This document shows, in pieces, positions 51,950 to 62,150 of a stretch of DNA of 64,000 bases; position 1 is the stretch's first letter; each line of letters opens with the position of its first letter. Below the pieces are notes generated by a model that had not been told where the DNA came from, ran no database searches, and saw only the letters and a list, made by a program, of their open reading frames with translations. Origin of the DNA: Athripsodes cinereus (taxonomy: Eukaryota > Arthropoda > Insecta > Trichoptera > Leptoceridae); NCBI GenBank assembly GCA_947579605.1, contig OX388305.1, positions 35,973,542 to 36,037,541 on the forward strand. Reading direction: 5' to 3'. Made by a program: the position numbers and the translations under genes.

Positions 51950-52125
51950 TTGGGGCAGCGTGGTCCTGGTAGAAGGCAAACGTCTTGGCTGCTCAACATA
52001 AGAGACTGGACCGGGATGAGACATGTGGAGGAGCTATTCCGGGTCGCGCAAGATAGAGAAGCCTTCGGCAGAGTGATTGCCAACGTCGGGGGGACCTGAT
52101 ACGGCACGAGAAGAAGTTAAATAAT
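51950..52125 (+). mobile_element. LINE-D2 3' end
   Basis: GGCAGCGTGGTCCTGGTAGA, AGGCAAACGTCTTGGCTGCT, GACTGGACCGGGATGAGACA and GTGATTGCCAACGTCGGGGG encode RGPGRRQTSWLLNIRDWTGM, then RHVEELFRVAQDREAF and VIANVGGT with stop at about 52097. An AGAAGAAG tail follows within about 15 bases. Confidence 0.75.
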
Positions 52126-52269
52126 ACGTGAAGGAAATCCTAAAGGTTGACCAGGAGAAATCAGTGTGCATTTATGAGGAATTGTTTAGATGTAGTGGAA
52201 GCGAAAAGAGTACGAGTAATTAAGTGTAAATAGTGGTATTTATTGCATATTGCCATTCTTAGGCATTTT

Positions 52270-52600
52270 CTTTATTTTTATTTATTAAAACAAACAACAC
52301 CAACAGGCACATCAAACACATATAGCGAAAACAACAGAAACAAATCAAGAATCATAGATGCGCCCTATTACAGACGTTATTGATTGATAAGTCTCTTGAG
52401 TCCGCCGCAGGTCCAGCTCGGCCTACCACCCCAAAGCACCCGGAAGGACCTAAAGAGCACTAAAGTACTCCCAAGAGTCCAACCAAGCTACCTCAAGATA
52501 CCAGGAGCAAACCCAACAGCGAACAACAGATGTACATTTAGTCTCTATTATGTACCTATGACATATAATTCTAAAATCTAGCGAGAACCTAACATAAAAA
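52270..52600. other. GC-richer patch of unknown nature
   Basis: At about 52395-52540 the composition shifts (GAGTCCGCCGCAGGTCCAGC, CCACCCCAAAGCACCCGGAA). A 65-codon plus frame is proline-rich but has no domain. It could be a captured or transposon-derived piece. Confidence 0.3.
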
Positions 52601-53451
52601 CAAAATTAAATTAAATTAAAATGATTAAAGATAAAAATATGCAAGCAATTTAATTTAATATATATTTGAAAATTAAGTGTGAAATATGCCGGAGGAAAAT
52701 GACTTAATTTACTGCAAAATTTTTCATAATTTAGTAACTTAGTAAATTTATGTTTGTGTATTGAATTCTTTAGTTATATATTTAATAAAATATTTTATAA
52801 TATCGTTGACATGAAGAATGTTATCTGATAATATATTATATCTTTTACTCACAAGTTATGTTTAAATGTAAACCATAGTGTTGGAGGCCAACACCTTTAG
52901 TACATATTATCTCACTTTATTGAAATAATAATTATTATTGAGAATTTTAATACACTGATTCATTCATTCATTATTATATTATCGATCACAGAGATAAATC
53001 TCCCGATCAAACGGTTTTACCGACAGTATTTTAATAACACTACGTCTATGTTAATATTAATTATGACCATTTAGAACATTTCAACGATAAATGACATTCA
53101 AATCGCTTCTGTTGTGTAAAAAATTAAGCAACTGTTCGTTTATATCGTAAAACACATATTTTTTTTATATCGGGTATTATTACGTACTAAGGAATGTTTA
53201 ATAGTGATTACTACTACATGTCTGTTGTACATGACAGTTCCCTGATTAAGCACTTAGCTTTAACATCAATATTGTCAAAATCACGTACACAAAATAATAT
53301 TTAATGTGTTTATTAGAGTACATAAATTATACCCATTGCATTACTGACTTCATCATTGAGTATTTTTTATGATTTTTTATTAACTATCGCCATTAGTGTA
53401 CTAGTATGATAATTTTATATTGAATCTTAACAAACATTAATAAATTTGATC
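52601..53451. other. Unassigned AT-rich sequence
   Basis: No recognised feature. Confidence 0.3.
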
Positions 53452-53608
53452 TAGAGATGAACGATAGAGCAGCAGACGAACGCATGACAGGAAACAGACC
53501 CCGACCTAAACGTTGGAAAAATAGCTAGGCATCCACCTCCTAGGAGCAGGCTCCGAGAACGACAGGACATAGTTCTAAATGAAGCCGCAGAAGAAGAAGA
53601 AGATCTAG
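53452..53608 (+). mobile_element. LINE 3' end with GAA tail
   Basis: ACAGGAAACAGACCCCGACC, TAAACGTTGGAAAAATAGCT encode TGNRPRPKRWKNS and a stop, decayed from the GRPPKRWKDSW ending. GCAGAAGAAGAAGAAG is the tail. Related to 6450-6660. Confidence 0.6.
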
Positions 53609-53837
53609 TGAAATATCTGTTATCTTCTTAGAACACGATTGACAATATTTTATGATAAAGATATCTCTGCTGAATAAACGTATTATGGAGTAAGTACCTT
53701 TTAAATAAAATTTGTGTTTCTAAACCTCAAAATCTATGTTAAAGTGATGAGTTCCTTGTAAATACGCTATATATCTATTATTAGAAGAATCTCTGATTTG
53801 GATTGAAGCCTTTTATGGCGATCTTCACTATCTATAG

Positions 53838-54002
53838 TTGTTGTTTTTCGGGTTTGCCATGTCTAGTTTTATTTTGTTATTCGGTGCACTTGGTGGTCCC
53901 ATCTTCAGGATATGAAGATGGGATCTTGTTCATATCCTGATGGTGGGGCCAGCAAGGGCACCAAAACCTCAACAAAATAAATAAAAATAAAACAACAACC
54001 AG
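53838..54002. repeat. Foldback, ~75-bp imperfect arms
   Basis: GTTGTTGTTTTT..., GGTGCACTTGGTGGTCCCAT and CTTCAGGATATG are mirrored by CATATCCTGATGGTGGGGCC, AGCAAGGGCACC and AAATAAAACAACAAC. The loop is about 15 bases. An A/G-rich strand could form a long hairpin. Confidence 0.6.
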
Positions 54003-54615
54003 ATAGAATCTCTGATTTCTTTACAAATCCGCCATCCTTATGTAGGTAAATAAGTACCTACCTACAGTTCTACATATTGATATTTCATTTGTTAATATAA
54101 TTTATAAAACAAGGAAACATTGTCAAGTAGTCATGTAATAACAACAAAGTCTAGTAGATCTTTATAACGTTATATAGATACATGTGTACGTATGTATCGT
54201 ATATACGTAGAGATATGTTATCCCAGACACAACACATATAACATACACTACTCCAGCTCAGTGTAAAGTGAGGTGATTATTCTAGATTACATACATTAGA
54301 GTGTCCACCGGTCCCATTTAGTACAATAGTCGTGACTTGATTCGAGCACACTTGTTGTGGTCAATAGCATGCGACTCACTGCTGCTACAGATCCGGTAAT
54401 GTTTGCTGCCTTTTTCATTTCATTTCGTTTTAGTATTATTAATAATATTATTATAAGTATCCATTACTTTCTCAAATATAACACATATTATAAAACTTGC
54501 AAACAACGACGACAGTCAAAACGTGAATTTGGTCAAAGAATAACATAATAATAATAATAATTTAAAAGTAGCTATTGATTAAAATAATAATTACATTGTA
54601 GGTATATTATATATA

Positions 54616-55112
54616 CAGTGGTACCTCAACATAAGAGTTTAATTCGTTCCACAACCTTGCTCGTGTTTTAAATTACTCTTATCTCAATGCAAATTTCCCC
54701 ATTGAAATCAATTGAACTGCCATTAATCCGTTCCAGCCCCCAAAATGTCACCCCAGTTATTTTTGTTACGTGTTTTTGAATAAGAAAAATGTTTTTATCA
54801 ATGACAAATATTGTACAAAAACATAATACGAGTAAAAGAGAATGCAAAGAAATAAACTAGATTTATAAAGTGTTGCTTTCGCTTAATTTTCGTCACTGCT
54901 TTTCTCTTCCCTGGTCTTTACCTTTTTCGCCACGCTTTTATCACTTTCAGGCCGTTTGAAAAAATATGTCCAAGGAGATTTGTTTCTTCCTTCCTTTCAG
55001 AATGTTCCGGAAATGAGTGAGGCAAGTGTCATTAAAGAGCTCGTATTTCGAAGCAAAAATCGCTTTCTCGACGGCTCGTATGTTGGGGCACTCGCATGTC
55101 AAGTTACCACTG
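54616..55112 (-). mobile_element. Tc1/mariner-group element (pogo/Tigger-like), non-autonomous
   Basis: The left end is CAGTGGTACCTCAACATAAG and the right end is the complement of CAGTGGTAACTTGACATGCG. TA lies on both sides (54614-54615, 55113-55114), as expected for this superfamily. A minus-strand transposase end is detectable at 54884-55040. Confidence 0.75.
54884..55040 (-). pseudogene. Transposase carboxy-terminal remnant, frameshifted
   Basis: The minus strand reads CLTHFRNILKGRKKQISLDI, then, after a one-base shift in a T run near 54962, FFKRPESDKSVAKKVKTREE, followed by KSSDEN and a stop at 54884-54886. Basic, DExD-free carboxy tails of this kind occur in pogo/Tigger transposases. 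The DDE catalytic region is absent. Confidence 0.5.
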
Positions 55113-55852
55113 TATATATGTATATACATAATATAGTCACCAGAACGAGCCGATAGAACACCTGCGATTTACATAAGACAAACAATATTATTAATGTTAG
55201 AGAAATGAATCTGCAGCTTGTTTTGTTACAATATTTATGATGTCTTCGAGACATTGTTCTCATTTATTCAATAATCGTTAATCATTGTAATATTTAATGG
55301 ACAAATGTGAGGAAATTTGGGTTAATATTAATAATTATTGCGAGCTGTACCAAGTGCTCATTAGTCTGTTTCTCTTGGGTATTTATATTTTATATTAATT
55401 ACTTTCTCATTTATCGTGTCTAAATCCATTACATATATTTTGTATAATAGTTTCTTCTGTCACTGCATGGTCAACATTCATTGCTGCTTTTAACGTCTGC
55501 ATTGGTCATTATTTTTTTCATAATAAATACAGTATAAATAATAATGGTAAATTGTTTGAAAGCGACGGGTGTATTATGAAATAAGCATATCGACGGAAAT
55601 GTTATTTGGATATTTTTTTTCATTAACCCGGATAAGTTTATTAAAATAAAACTTATTTATTTATCAGAACTAAACATTTATGATTAATTAAATTGGATCA
55701 TATTATGATTTGAATTATATGGGAATAACCTGCATAATGTATTTCTCCATACTTTTGAAAATTTCACTGAAATTTATGTAGATGATATAAAGAGTTCTCG
55801 ATTCCCTGAAAAATGTGATGTTGATGCTATAGTTTGTTACAATATTCAAGTT
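55113..55852. other. Unassigned AT-rich sequence
   Basis: No recognised feature. Confidence 0.3.
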
Positions 55853-56018
55853 CGTCGGTAGCCTGGAGGTAGAGTCTTGGCCTCGTGAACAAGGGGTCCG
55901 CGGTTAGATCCCAGGTGCCGGCAAACTCCCCTTTCACGACACAAGCTTTTAGCTTACTGTGAAAGGTGTATAAGGTTGTATTTGGGTTTAAAACAAAACC
56001 CAGATATATCTTTTTAAA
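55853..56018 (+). mobile_element. SINE-C reference copy, tRNA-derived
   Basis: The head GTCGGTAGCCTGGAGGTAGA contains a box-A-like TAGCCTGGAGGTAGAG. CGCGGTTAGATCCCAGG is box B with one change from GGTTCGATCCC. The body reads CCCTTTCACGACACAAGCTT, ACTGTGAAAGGTGTATAAGG and TTGTATTTGGGTTTAAAACA, ending CCCAGATATATC and A-rich. Other copies lie at 8585, 27868 and, fused to a LINE end, 63861. Confidence 0.85.
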
Positions 56019-56294
56019 AAAATAAAAACATTTAAAAAATAAAAAAAAATATTATTAAAACATAGATCGTTGCTAACATCGTTGGAATATTAATTATGAT
56101 ATTGTGAAGTATCAGTTTTCTAGAAATACAAAATTCAAAAAAAAATAGCCTAAGATACCACTCATTGATTAGAAGAAAACCACTTTTTTCAGGTTTTTTG
56201 TTCCGATCGATTATTGCTTGCATGATTTATTTCACGATTAAATATACATTTATTTATTTATAATGATGCTGTGCGCCGGCGCACCCAACAGAGA

Positions 56295-56570
56295 TCTATA
56301 GGTAACCTCCGTGATACAGGAGAGACGGTGGTCATGTTCTGAGAATGCCCAATGATAGTTGGCCAAAAAGAGCACTGCTCTTTCGACCACAAGGGTTCCG
56401 ACAGTCCGGGAGTACCATTTCACAATACTCCGTTCCTATAACAACGTTATCAGAGCGCTGGGAATGTCGTGAAAAGAAGTGACGCAAGTGGTGCAGAGTC
56501 GCTCTGAATGGTAGAAGCTGGTTTCTGCCCTGTGCTCCCGAGAACAGCGTTGAGGGCGATGAAAAAAAGG
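56295..56570 (+). mobile_element. LINE-F carboxy-terminal fragment
   Basis: GTGGTCATGTTCTGAGAATG, CCCAATGATAGTTGGCCAAA, ACAATACTCCGTTCCTATAA and CTGGTTTCTGCCCTGTGCTC run through the stop in the GTTGAGGGCGATGA region. Sense strand, with several frame-breaking changes. Confidence 0.75.
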
Positions 56571-56639
56571 ATTCAAAAATTAAAAATAATTTATTTCACA
56601 ATGAGAATACTGACAGACAATTCCAGAAGACAGACTACC

Positions 56640-56830
56640 ACTTAGATCTTTGGAGGCTGTGGGAGAGGGCAGAAGAACGGTGGGTCACCCTAGAAGAAGC
56701 TGGCAAGGGAAGATGTCAAACTGTGTTGAAAGGCTTGGTTTGGAGTGGCCAGAGGTCGTGGAAGCAGCGGTGGACAGGGATCTCTGAAGGTGGTACCTAG
56801 GCGCAATTAGGACAAGGGGAAGAAGATGTA
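56640..56830 (+). mobile_element. LINE carboxy-terminal fragment, decayed
   Basis: One frame reads RSLEAVGEGRRTVGHPRRSW, QGKMSNCVERLGLEWPEVVE, AAVDRDL, stop, RWYLGAI. The pattern G...R..GRPR..W.......LG..W.....A.DR..W is a LINE frame 2 ending. It ends in a GGGGAAGAAGATG-type tail. Confidence 0.65.
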
Positions 56831-57114
56831 TGTAATGAGAATATTATCGGATGTTATATTGTCAACAAGTTAGTAGGTACCTACAATAATTATTGACACA
56901 CGCACAGTTATTTGTAATATTACTGTAATATAATGCCAGAACACTATTATTGCTATTAGATATTTACAAGTAAATACACATAAGTTCATCTGGTGCAAAT
57001 TGCTTCCAAGTACATAGCTTCGTTGTAAGCACCTACCTACAGAATATTATTATTGTAAAGCGGATAATTGCAAAACAGTAAAATAAGTTACGACTTTCCT
57101 AGTTGACCGTTACA

Positions 57115-57640
57115 TAAGACTATTATAATAAATAACATCTACGGGGTAACTCACCCGCGCTCTGTATTACTAGGTAATCTTTTACGTAGTATTGTTTCTA
57201 TACAATGTTGTGTAATCGACAATATTTTACTTTTCTATGTGTGGTTTCTAATAACGTGTAAAATAATTCTCATTTTAAACATTACTTCATCTGTCGGCAA
57301 CGAATGAAAATATTTGCTCAAATAAACTCATGTGCTTTTTCCTACATAATAGATTTTTCACATGTGATCTTCTTACTAAGACTATTATAATAAATAACAT
57401 CTACGGGGTAACTCACCCGCGCTCTGTATTACTAGGTAATCTTTTACGTAGTATTGCTTCTATACAATGTTGTGTAATCAACAATATTTTACTTTTCTAT
57501 GTGTGGTTTCTAATAACGTGTCATTTTAAATTCTCATTTCAAACATTACTTTATCTGCCGGCAACGAATGAAAATATTTGCTCAAATAAACTCATGTGCT
57601 TTTTCCTACATAAGAGATTTTTCACATGTGATCTTCTTAC
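57115..57640 (+). repeat. 262-bp tandem duplication, two units
   Basis: Units start at 57118 and 57380 with GACTATTATAATAAATAACA. They include TACGGGGTAACTCACCCGCG, TTACTAGGTAATCTTTTACG and AGATTTTTCACATGTGATCT. A handful of substitutions separate them (for example GTCGGCAACG and GCCGGCAACG). Neither unit has a recognisable parent. Confidence 0.9.
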
Positions 57641-57645
57641 AGTGG

Positions 57646-57649
57646 GTAT

Positions 57650-57684
<35 letters not shown>

Positions 57685-58110
57685 TAATAATACATACGGC
57701 TTACGCCTTTAATACATAGTTACAAACAACAATTGCACAACACCATCATCGTATCAAATTAAAACTCAAAACAAAAATAAAATATATTGCATCACTTCAA
57801 ATTATAAAAATAAAAATAAACACATTGTGTCACATAAACCACAGAATAAAATTACAAAACATTTCATCACGTCAAATTATAAAAAAAAACAAACCGTATC
57901 ATGTCAAACCATAAAATAAAATTGCAATACACTGCATCACATCGAATTTTAAAATATAACACACTGTCATGTCAAAATATAGAATAAAATTACAACACAT
58001 TCATCATGTCAAATCATAAAATAAAAATAAAATACATTGAATCATATCAAACCATAAAATAAAATTACAGCACACCACATAAAATTATAAAATAAAAAAA
58101 AAAACAAATC
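57646..58110 (-). repeat. LINE-H type 3' end followed by a ~36-bp minisatellite
   Basis: (TTTA)n and CATACGGCTTACGCCTTTAA mark the LINE-H end. From about 57780, eight to nine degenerate units of 35-37 bases follow, each like CATTGCATCACATCAAA, then CCATAAAATAAAATTACA. The array ends in a poly-A-like run at 58098-58110. Confidence 0.7.
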
Positions 58111-58194
58111 TGATTTATAATCTTAATTTTATTGAAGATTAAAATATGTTTCTCTAAATGTTTCGTAAAGTACTCATTTTGAGAATACATACAT

Positions 58195-58330
58195 GTGACT
58201 TTATGGATATTTATTTATAGTTACAATAAACGGCTGTTGCCTCTATTAATAGAAAAATATAATGTTCAAAACAAATTGCATACTAAACATATACTTTTAT
58301 TACTTTTTTCAGGATTAAAAATAAATAAAA
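58195..58330 (-). repeat. LINE-H type 3' end, short
   Basis: TATTTATAGTTACAATAAAC, then GGCTGTTGCCTCTATTAAT resembles ACTATAAACGGCTTTTGCCT at 3588. Confidence 0.45.
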
Positions 58331-58397
58331 GTAAAATGGAATGAAAACTTAAAAAAAACCAAGAGAAAATTAAAATTATTATAAACAGTAATAATAA

Positions 58398-58530
58398 TGA
58401 TAACTAGACAACTTTTTAAAGATGTGCCGTTTTGTGGAAAAACTACCGCAAGGGCCCATTCCAGAATCATAACACCTCCTGAACAACAGGGTTTTTAACC
58501 TCGCCTTGAACACCTCCACACTCTCCATGT
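58398..58530 (-). mobile_element. LINE-A 3' end
   Basis: AACTAGACAACTTTTTAAAG, AACTACCGCAAGGGCCCATT and CACCTCCTGAACAACAGGGT match 571-700. The minus strand keeps MESVEVFKARLKTLLFRRCY, then DS and a stop. Confidence 0.8.
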
Positions 58531-58794
58531 CCAGACTCGCCTTCCAATATATGTACAAGTAAGTGTAATTACATATATTAGAACTAATCACTTTTGAAAT
58601 GAAATAATTTACTTTCAAAACTAATGAAACTTATAGAGTTCTTTTGCTAAAATTGTTCGTTTATTTATTTTATTATTCACCCGAAATACGAAGGTGCTGA
58701 AGAGTTTCTGAGAATAGAACTTAATTTAATAAAATGAAATCATCCAAAATCATCACCATCATAATTACCTTTTATATTATGACTGGTATCAAAT

Positions 58795-59145
58795 GCTTCT
58801 ACTTCTTCAAGTACCTTGTCGGGTCCCCCCAACGTTGGCGATTACCTCGGCGAACTTGTGCCTGTCCTGCGCTGCTCGAAACAGCTCTTCCACACTTCGG
58901 ATGCCGGTCCACTCCCTTATGTTTCGCAGCCAGGACATCTGTCTCCTACCGGGACCTCGGTTTCCCACAATTTTCCCCTTCAATATCAGTTGGAGAATAT
59001 GACCCAGATGTGAAACCTTCCGAATCTTGATGATTGACAACAGCTCCCTGTCAACTCTAGCTCGCCTCAGGACTACGGAATTGGTAACCATATCGGTCCA
59101 GGGAATTCTGAGCATACAGCGATGGAGCCACATTTCAAATACCTA
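58795..59145 (-). mobile_element. LINE-D2 carboxy terminus
   Basis: The minus strand reads MWLHRCMLRIPWTDMVTNSV, VLRRARVDRELLSIIKIRKV, SHLGHILQLILKGKIVGNRG, PGRRQMSWLRNIREWTGIRS and VEELFRAAQDRHKFAEVIAN, then VGGTRQGT. The frame is open to 58807 and a GAA-type tail (TTCTACTTCTTC) follows at 58796. It is a sibling of 20716-21100 and 1-462. Confidence 0.8.
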
Positions 59146-59734
59146 CAATAAAATTTAACCAGTAGGTAAACGTTGATAATAATATTCAATTCATCGAATG
59201 CTTAGGTATATATGTATCTAAAACAAAACACAATATAAGTAGTAGGCATGTAAATACTCGCATGTACTCGGTTTGGTATGTAGGTGCATGTGCTAAATTA
59301 TATCAGAGTATTGAAACATTTCTCCTGTGCAAATAGTAACGAGGTAGTAAACGAATTGGATCTAATATTGTGGGTAGTATCATAAACTAACACGCACGGG
59401 TATAAAATCGTTATCAATTGGTACAAGATCATGAACAGAAAATGGATCTTGATAAATACTTGCAATTCCAACCTGAATTTATTTGTATTATTATTATTGT
59501 GGTATTATTGCTTCGATACACCTAGCGAAGATTGCGATCTTTTAATAAATTGATATGAATAGCCATTTTATTGTAAAACAAACATTGTGTAAATGTTGAA
59601 TTTATATTAAAAGACGAATAAAATTTGGTACATGTAGATTATATAAAAATACTATCATATTTGGGAAAAACCACAAACACCCATATCAGAGATGAGCATT
59701 ATTTGTTTGAGAGGTAGTCTTCATCTGAAAATTA
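59146..59734. other. Unassigned AT-rich sequence
   Basis: No recognised feature. Confidence 0.3.
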
Positions 59735-60067
59735 GTGTACATAAAATGTGAATCTACTTAATATAATGTTATGTTTATTAAGAGAGTTTTTATATGAAAA
59801 AATAAACTATAAAATTAAAGTGAGTCTTTATATGAAAAATAAACAATATATTTCAGTCATTACCTGCAACATTGATACACAACTATCGGCCTCTACACCT
59901 TATGACAAGATCGATAATTAATATATTATCTACAAAAAATCATTCTCTTACAATTCACCAATTAGTTTATTATTGTATAGACTCACCTTAATTTTATAGT
60001 TTATTTTTCATATAAAAACTCTTTTAAACATAACATTATATTAAGTAGATTCACATTTTATGTATAC
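59735..60067. mobile_element. Foldback/MITE with ~92-bp inverted arms
   Basis: GTGTACATAAAATGTGAATC, TACTTAATATAATGTTATGT and TTTTTATATGAAAAAATAAA with GTGAGTCT are mirrored by AGACTCACCTTAATTTTATA and on to TAGATTCACATTTTATGTAT. The central loop of about 140 bases is unique. It lies 19 bases from a Helitron end. Confidence 0.75.
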
Positions 60068-60085
60068 AACCATATTTATTTCAAA

Positions 60086-60357
60086 CTAGATATTCCAACC
60101 AGGCATCGCCAGGATGAATTTCATAAAAAAATCGTTATGGCAAAACGTGATAGCGGAACTGTCATACAAACGTCACTTTCCTACAAAAAATCAATCGAAA
60201 TGTCCGACTTTTCCGTTAGATTTTACAAAAAAAATCTTTCATGCAAACCGTCTCCTGATAATTACGAATACAACAAAAAAAATCAACCAAATCGGTTCAG
60301 CCGTTCTACAGTTATGGGGGAACATAGTGGTCAACTTATTTTTATTTATATGGAAGA
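60086..60357 (-). mobile_element. Non-autonomous Helitron
   Basis: CTAG at 60086-60089 begins the antisense 3' end (TTCATCCTGGCGATGCCTGG on the minus strand). The 5' region is CCATATAAATAAAAATAAG, preceded near 60356 by TC. GGCAAAACGTGATAGCGGAA and CAAACCGTCTCCTGATAATT match 1722-1850 and 9261-9390. TCGGTTCAGCCGTTCTACAG is the usual subterminal string. Confidence 0.7.
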
Positions 60358-60717
60358 TGTGAGCTACATACATTAGCTTTTCATACTATAGAGAAATCAA
60401 CGTGTGTTGATAATTACTATGTTAAGAAAAATCATTCGAAGCGTAATTCGATATCAAATATTATAACTCTGTTTAGTTACTGCGTGCACGAACCTCATAA
60501 CTCGAGAAAGTAAATTGTTTCAGTATTTATTAAATAATGAATATGTTCATTTTATAATTTATAGTTACGAGGTGGTAATGGTTGTTATTAGTTTGCATGG
60601 TTTTCCATAGATTACTATAAATTTTATTAAATGAAATCATATAAGCACTTATACATCGTAACACTTATCTCCAAAAAAGATGTATTTTTTTTAAATTTAT
60701 GTACAATGTACATACTT

Positions 60718-61080
60718 ACTTACTTCCGGTGGCCGAACAGCACTTGCAGAACCTTTGCTTCCGAAATGATAGATCTCCAAGCCTTTCTATAATATCTTGA
60801 ACAATTGAATGCCAGTCGTCTTTAGCATTTAGCTCATTTAGATCTCGGTTGATGTTATCTAACAATCTTTGTCTTGGTCTTTTCCTGCCCTCGGGTATAC
60901 CCTGCAGAATATCTTTAGTCGCCCTTTCTTCTCCGGATCTAACGACGTGGCCAATCCATGCCAATCTTCGGGATCTGATCTCACTTGTGATGAAAGGTTC
61001 GTTAGTTGTGGAGCGAATTTCTTCATTCCCTTTGAGCCTATAAAATTTACATACTAGATAAATTGCAGTTAGGAAAGAGA
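60718..61080 (-). mobile_element. LINE-Q carboxy terminus, open frame
   Basis: The minus strand reads EIRSTTNEPFITSEIRSRRL, AWIGHVVRSGEERATKDILQ, GIPEGRKRPRQRLLDNINRD and DLSFRKQRFCKCCSATGSK with stop at 60716. R...L.W.GH..R......K..LQG.PEG.R..GRPR.R is a LINE C-terminal pattern. The GRPR box here is KRPRQR. Confidence 0.75.
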
Positions 61081-61229
61081 CATTGATGGTCACATATACA
61101 TTTAGAGCTTAAAAGTTCGCAATCACTTTATTTTCAGAGCAAAAAGTATTGTTTAATAATTTTTTTTATTTTTTTTTGTAAGTAAGAACTCACGTATGAG
61201 TTTTCAAATAAAACGCAATAACTTTTTAA

Positions 61230-61350
61230 TCCCGTTGAGCATCCGGTAGAGGACTGGTCTCCCACTCTTCACCTAAGTTTTCGAGTGTCATGTAAGAGGC
61301 AGCTGTTATGTGATAAGGTTTGCCATCCTTTCTAAATGTCTTGATTATAT
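61230..61350 (+). mobile_element. SINE-B 5' half
   Basis: CCCGTTGAGCATCCGGTAGA, GGACTGGTCTCCCACTCTTC and TTTGCCATCCTTTCTAAATG with CTTGATTAT. The D-arm segment CCGGTAGAGGACTGGTCTC is closer to a real tRNA than in other copies. The box-B region is partly deleted. Confidence 0.65.
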
Positions 61351-61363
61351 AATTATTAATACC

Positions 61364-61430
61364 TAATAATATGACCACTTTTATAGCGCCGTAATGTGAT
61401 AAAATCAATTCAAGGGCGCATTACATTATT
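61364..61430 (-). mobile_element. LINE-A 3' scrap
   Basis: ATGACCACTTTTATAGCGCC, then TTCAAGGGCGCATTACA, a decayed antisense match to the CGCCGTTTTGTGG...CAAGGGCGC pattern. Confidence 0.5.
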
Positions 61431-61534
61431 TAAGACTAACATCCACGTGCATTTTAAAATTACATACATAATATCAATTAAAAATTGTCGACAGAAAGAT
61501 AAAAAATCATAATAATAAAATGATTTCATTTCGT

Positions 61535-62035
61535 TCATACATACATACATACATACCATCACGCCGCTTCCCTCGCGGGGTGTACAGAAAGGATCGAGCG
61601 CCACTTCCTTCTATCCTTGCATACATCTTTCGCTTCCGTCACTGTCATACAATTCCTCATGCATGCTCTCCTGTTGAATGTGCTCAACACGTGACCGTCC
61701 TGTAGGATTTGATTTAAGTGATCATGTCATTTAATCCTCGGATGTTCACGTCTCCGCGCACCATTCCTCTCAGCCAAATTTATCTTCTTGGTCATTCTGT
61801 CCTCATTCATTCTTTCCATGTGCCCGAACCATCTTAACTTATTCACATTAATCTTTGTTATTACACCAACTTTCATTCCACATTCCTTTCGTATATCACA
61901 TACTTTACTTTTCGGGTCCGGACTTCAGACCTTGCCACTCCAGTATGCAGCGACGTATATCGCCTTGTCATTCGCCATCATCAGGTCACTCTCATTACAT
62001 GCATTCCGCATCAGCGGACATTGCAATAGGTGAGA
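61535..62035 (-). mobile_element. LINE-E carboxy terminus and 3' end
   Basis: The 3' end is at the low coordinate: a (CATA)n tail, CCATCACGCCGCTTCCCTCG and CGGGGTGTA. The minus strand then has KINVNKLRWFGHMERMNEDR and MTKKINLAERNGARRRERP, the LINE-E ending, with frameshifts. Confidence 0.7.
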
Positions 62036-62107
62036 ATCATATATCACTGTTACGCACACGATAACGATTCGTTCAGCAGACATTCAGTTTTTGCCCAAAA
62101 ATTTTAA

Positions 62108-62150
62108 ATATAAGCACTGACAGGACAATTTGAATGTTTATTATATGCAC
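62108..62150 (+). mobile_element. SINE-B internal scrap joined to LINE-D
   Basis: ATAAGCACTGACAGGACAAT, then TTGAATGTTTATTATATGCA corresponds to the TATTGGCACGAAGAGGACAG...ATGTTTCTTACATGCA part of SINE-B. LINE-D coding begins without a gap at about 62150. Confidence 0.55.

Noticed and set aside
57646..58110. Regular ~36-bp repeats as a CRISPR array
   Set aside because: Units are degenerate and contiguous without spacers; eukaryotic minisatellite.
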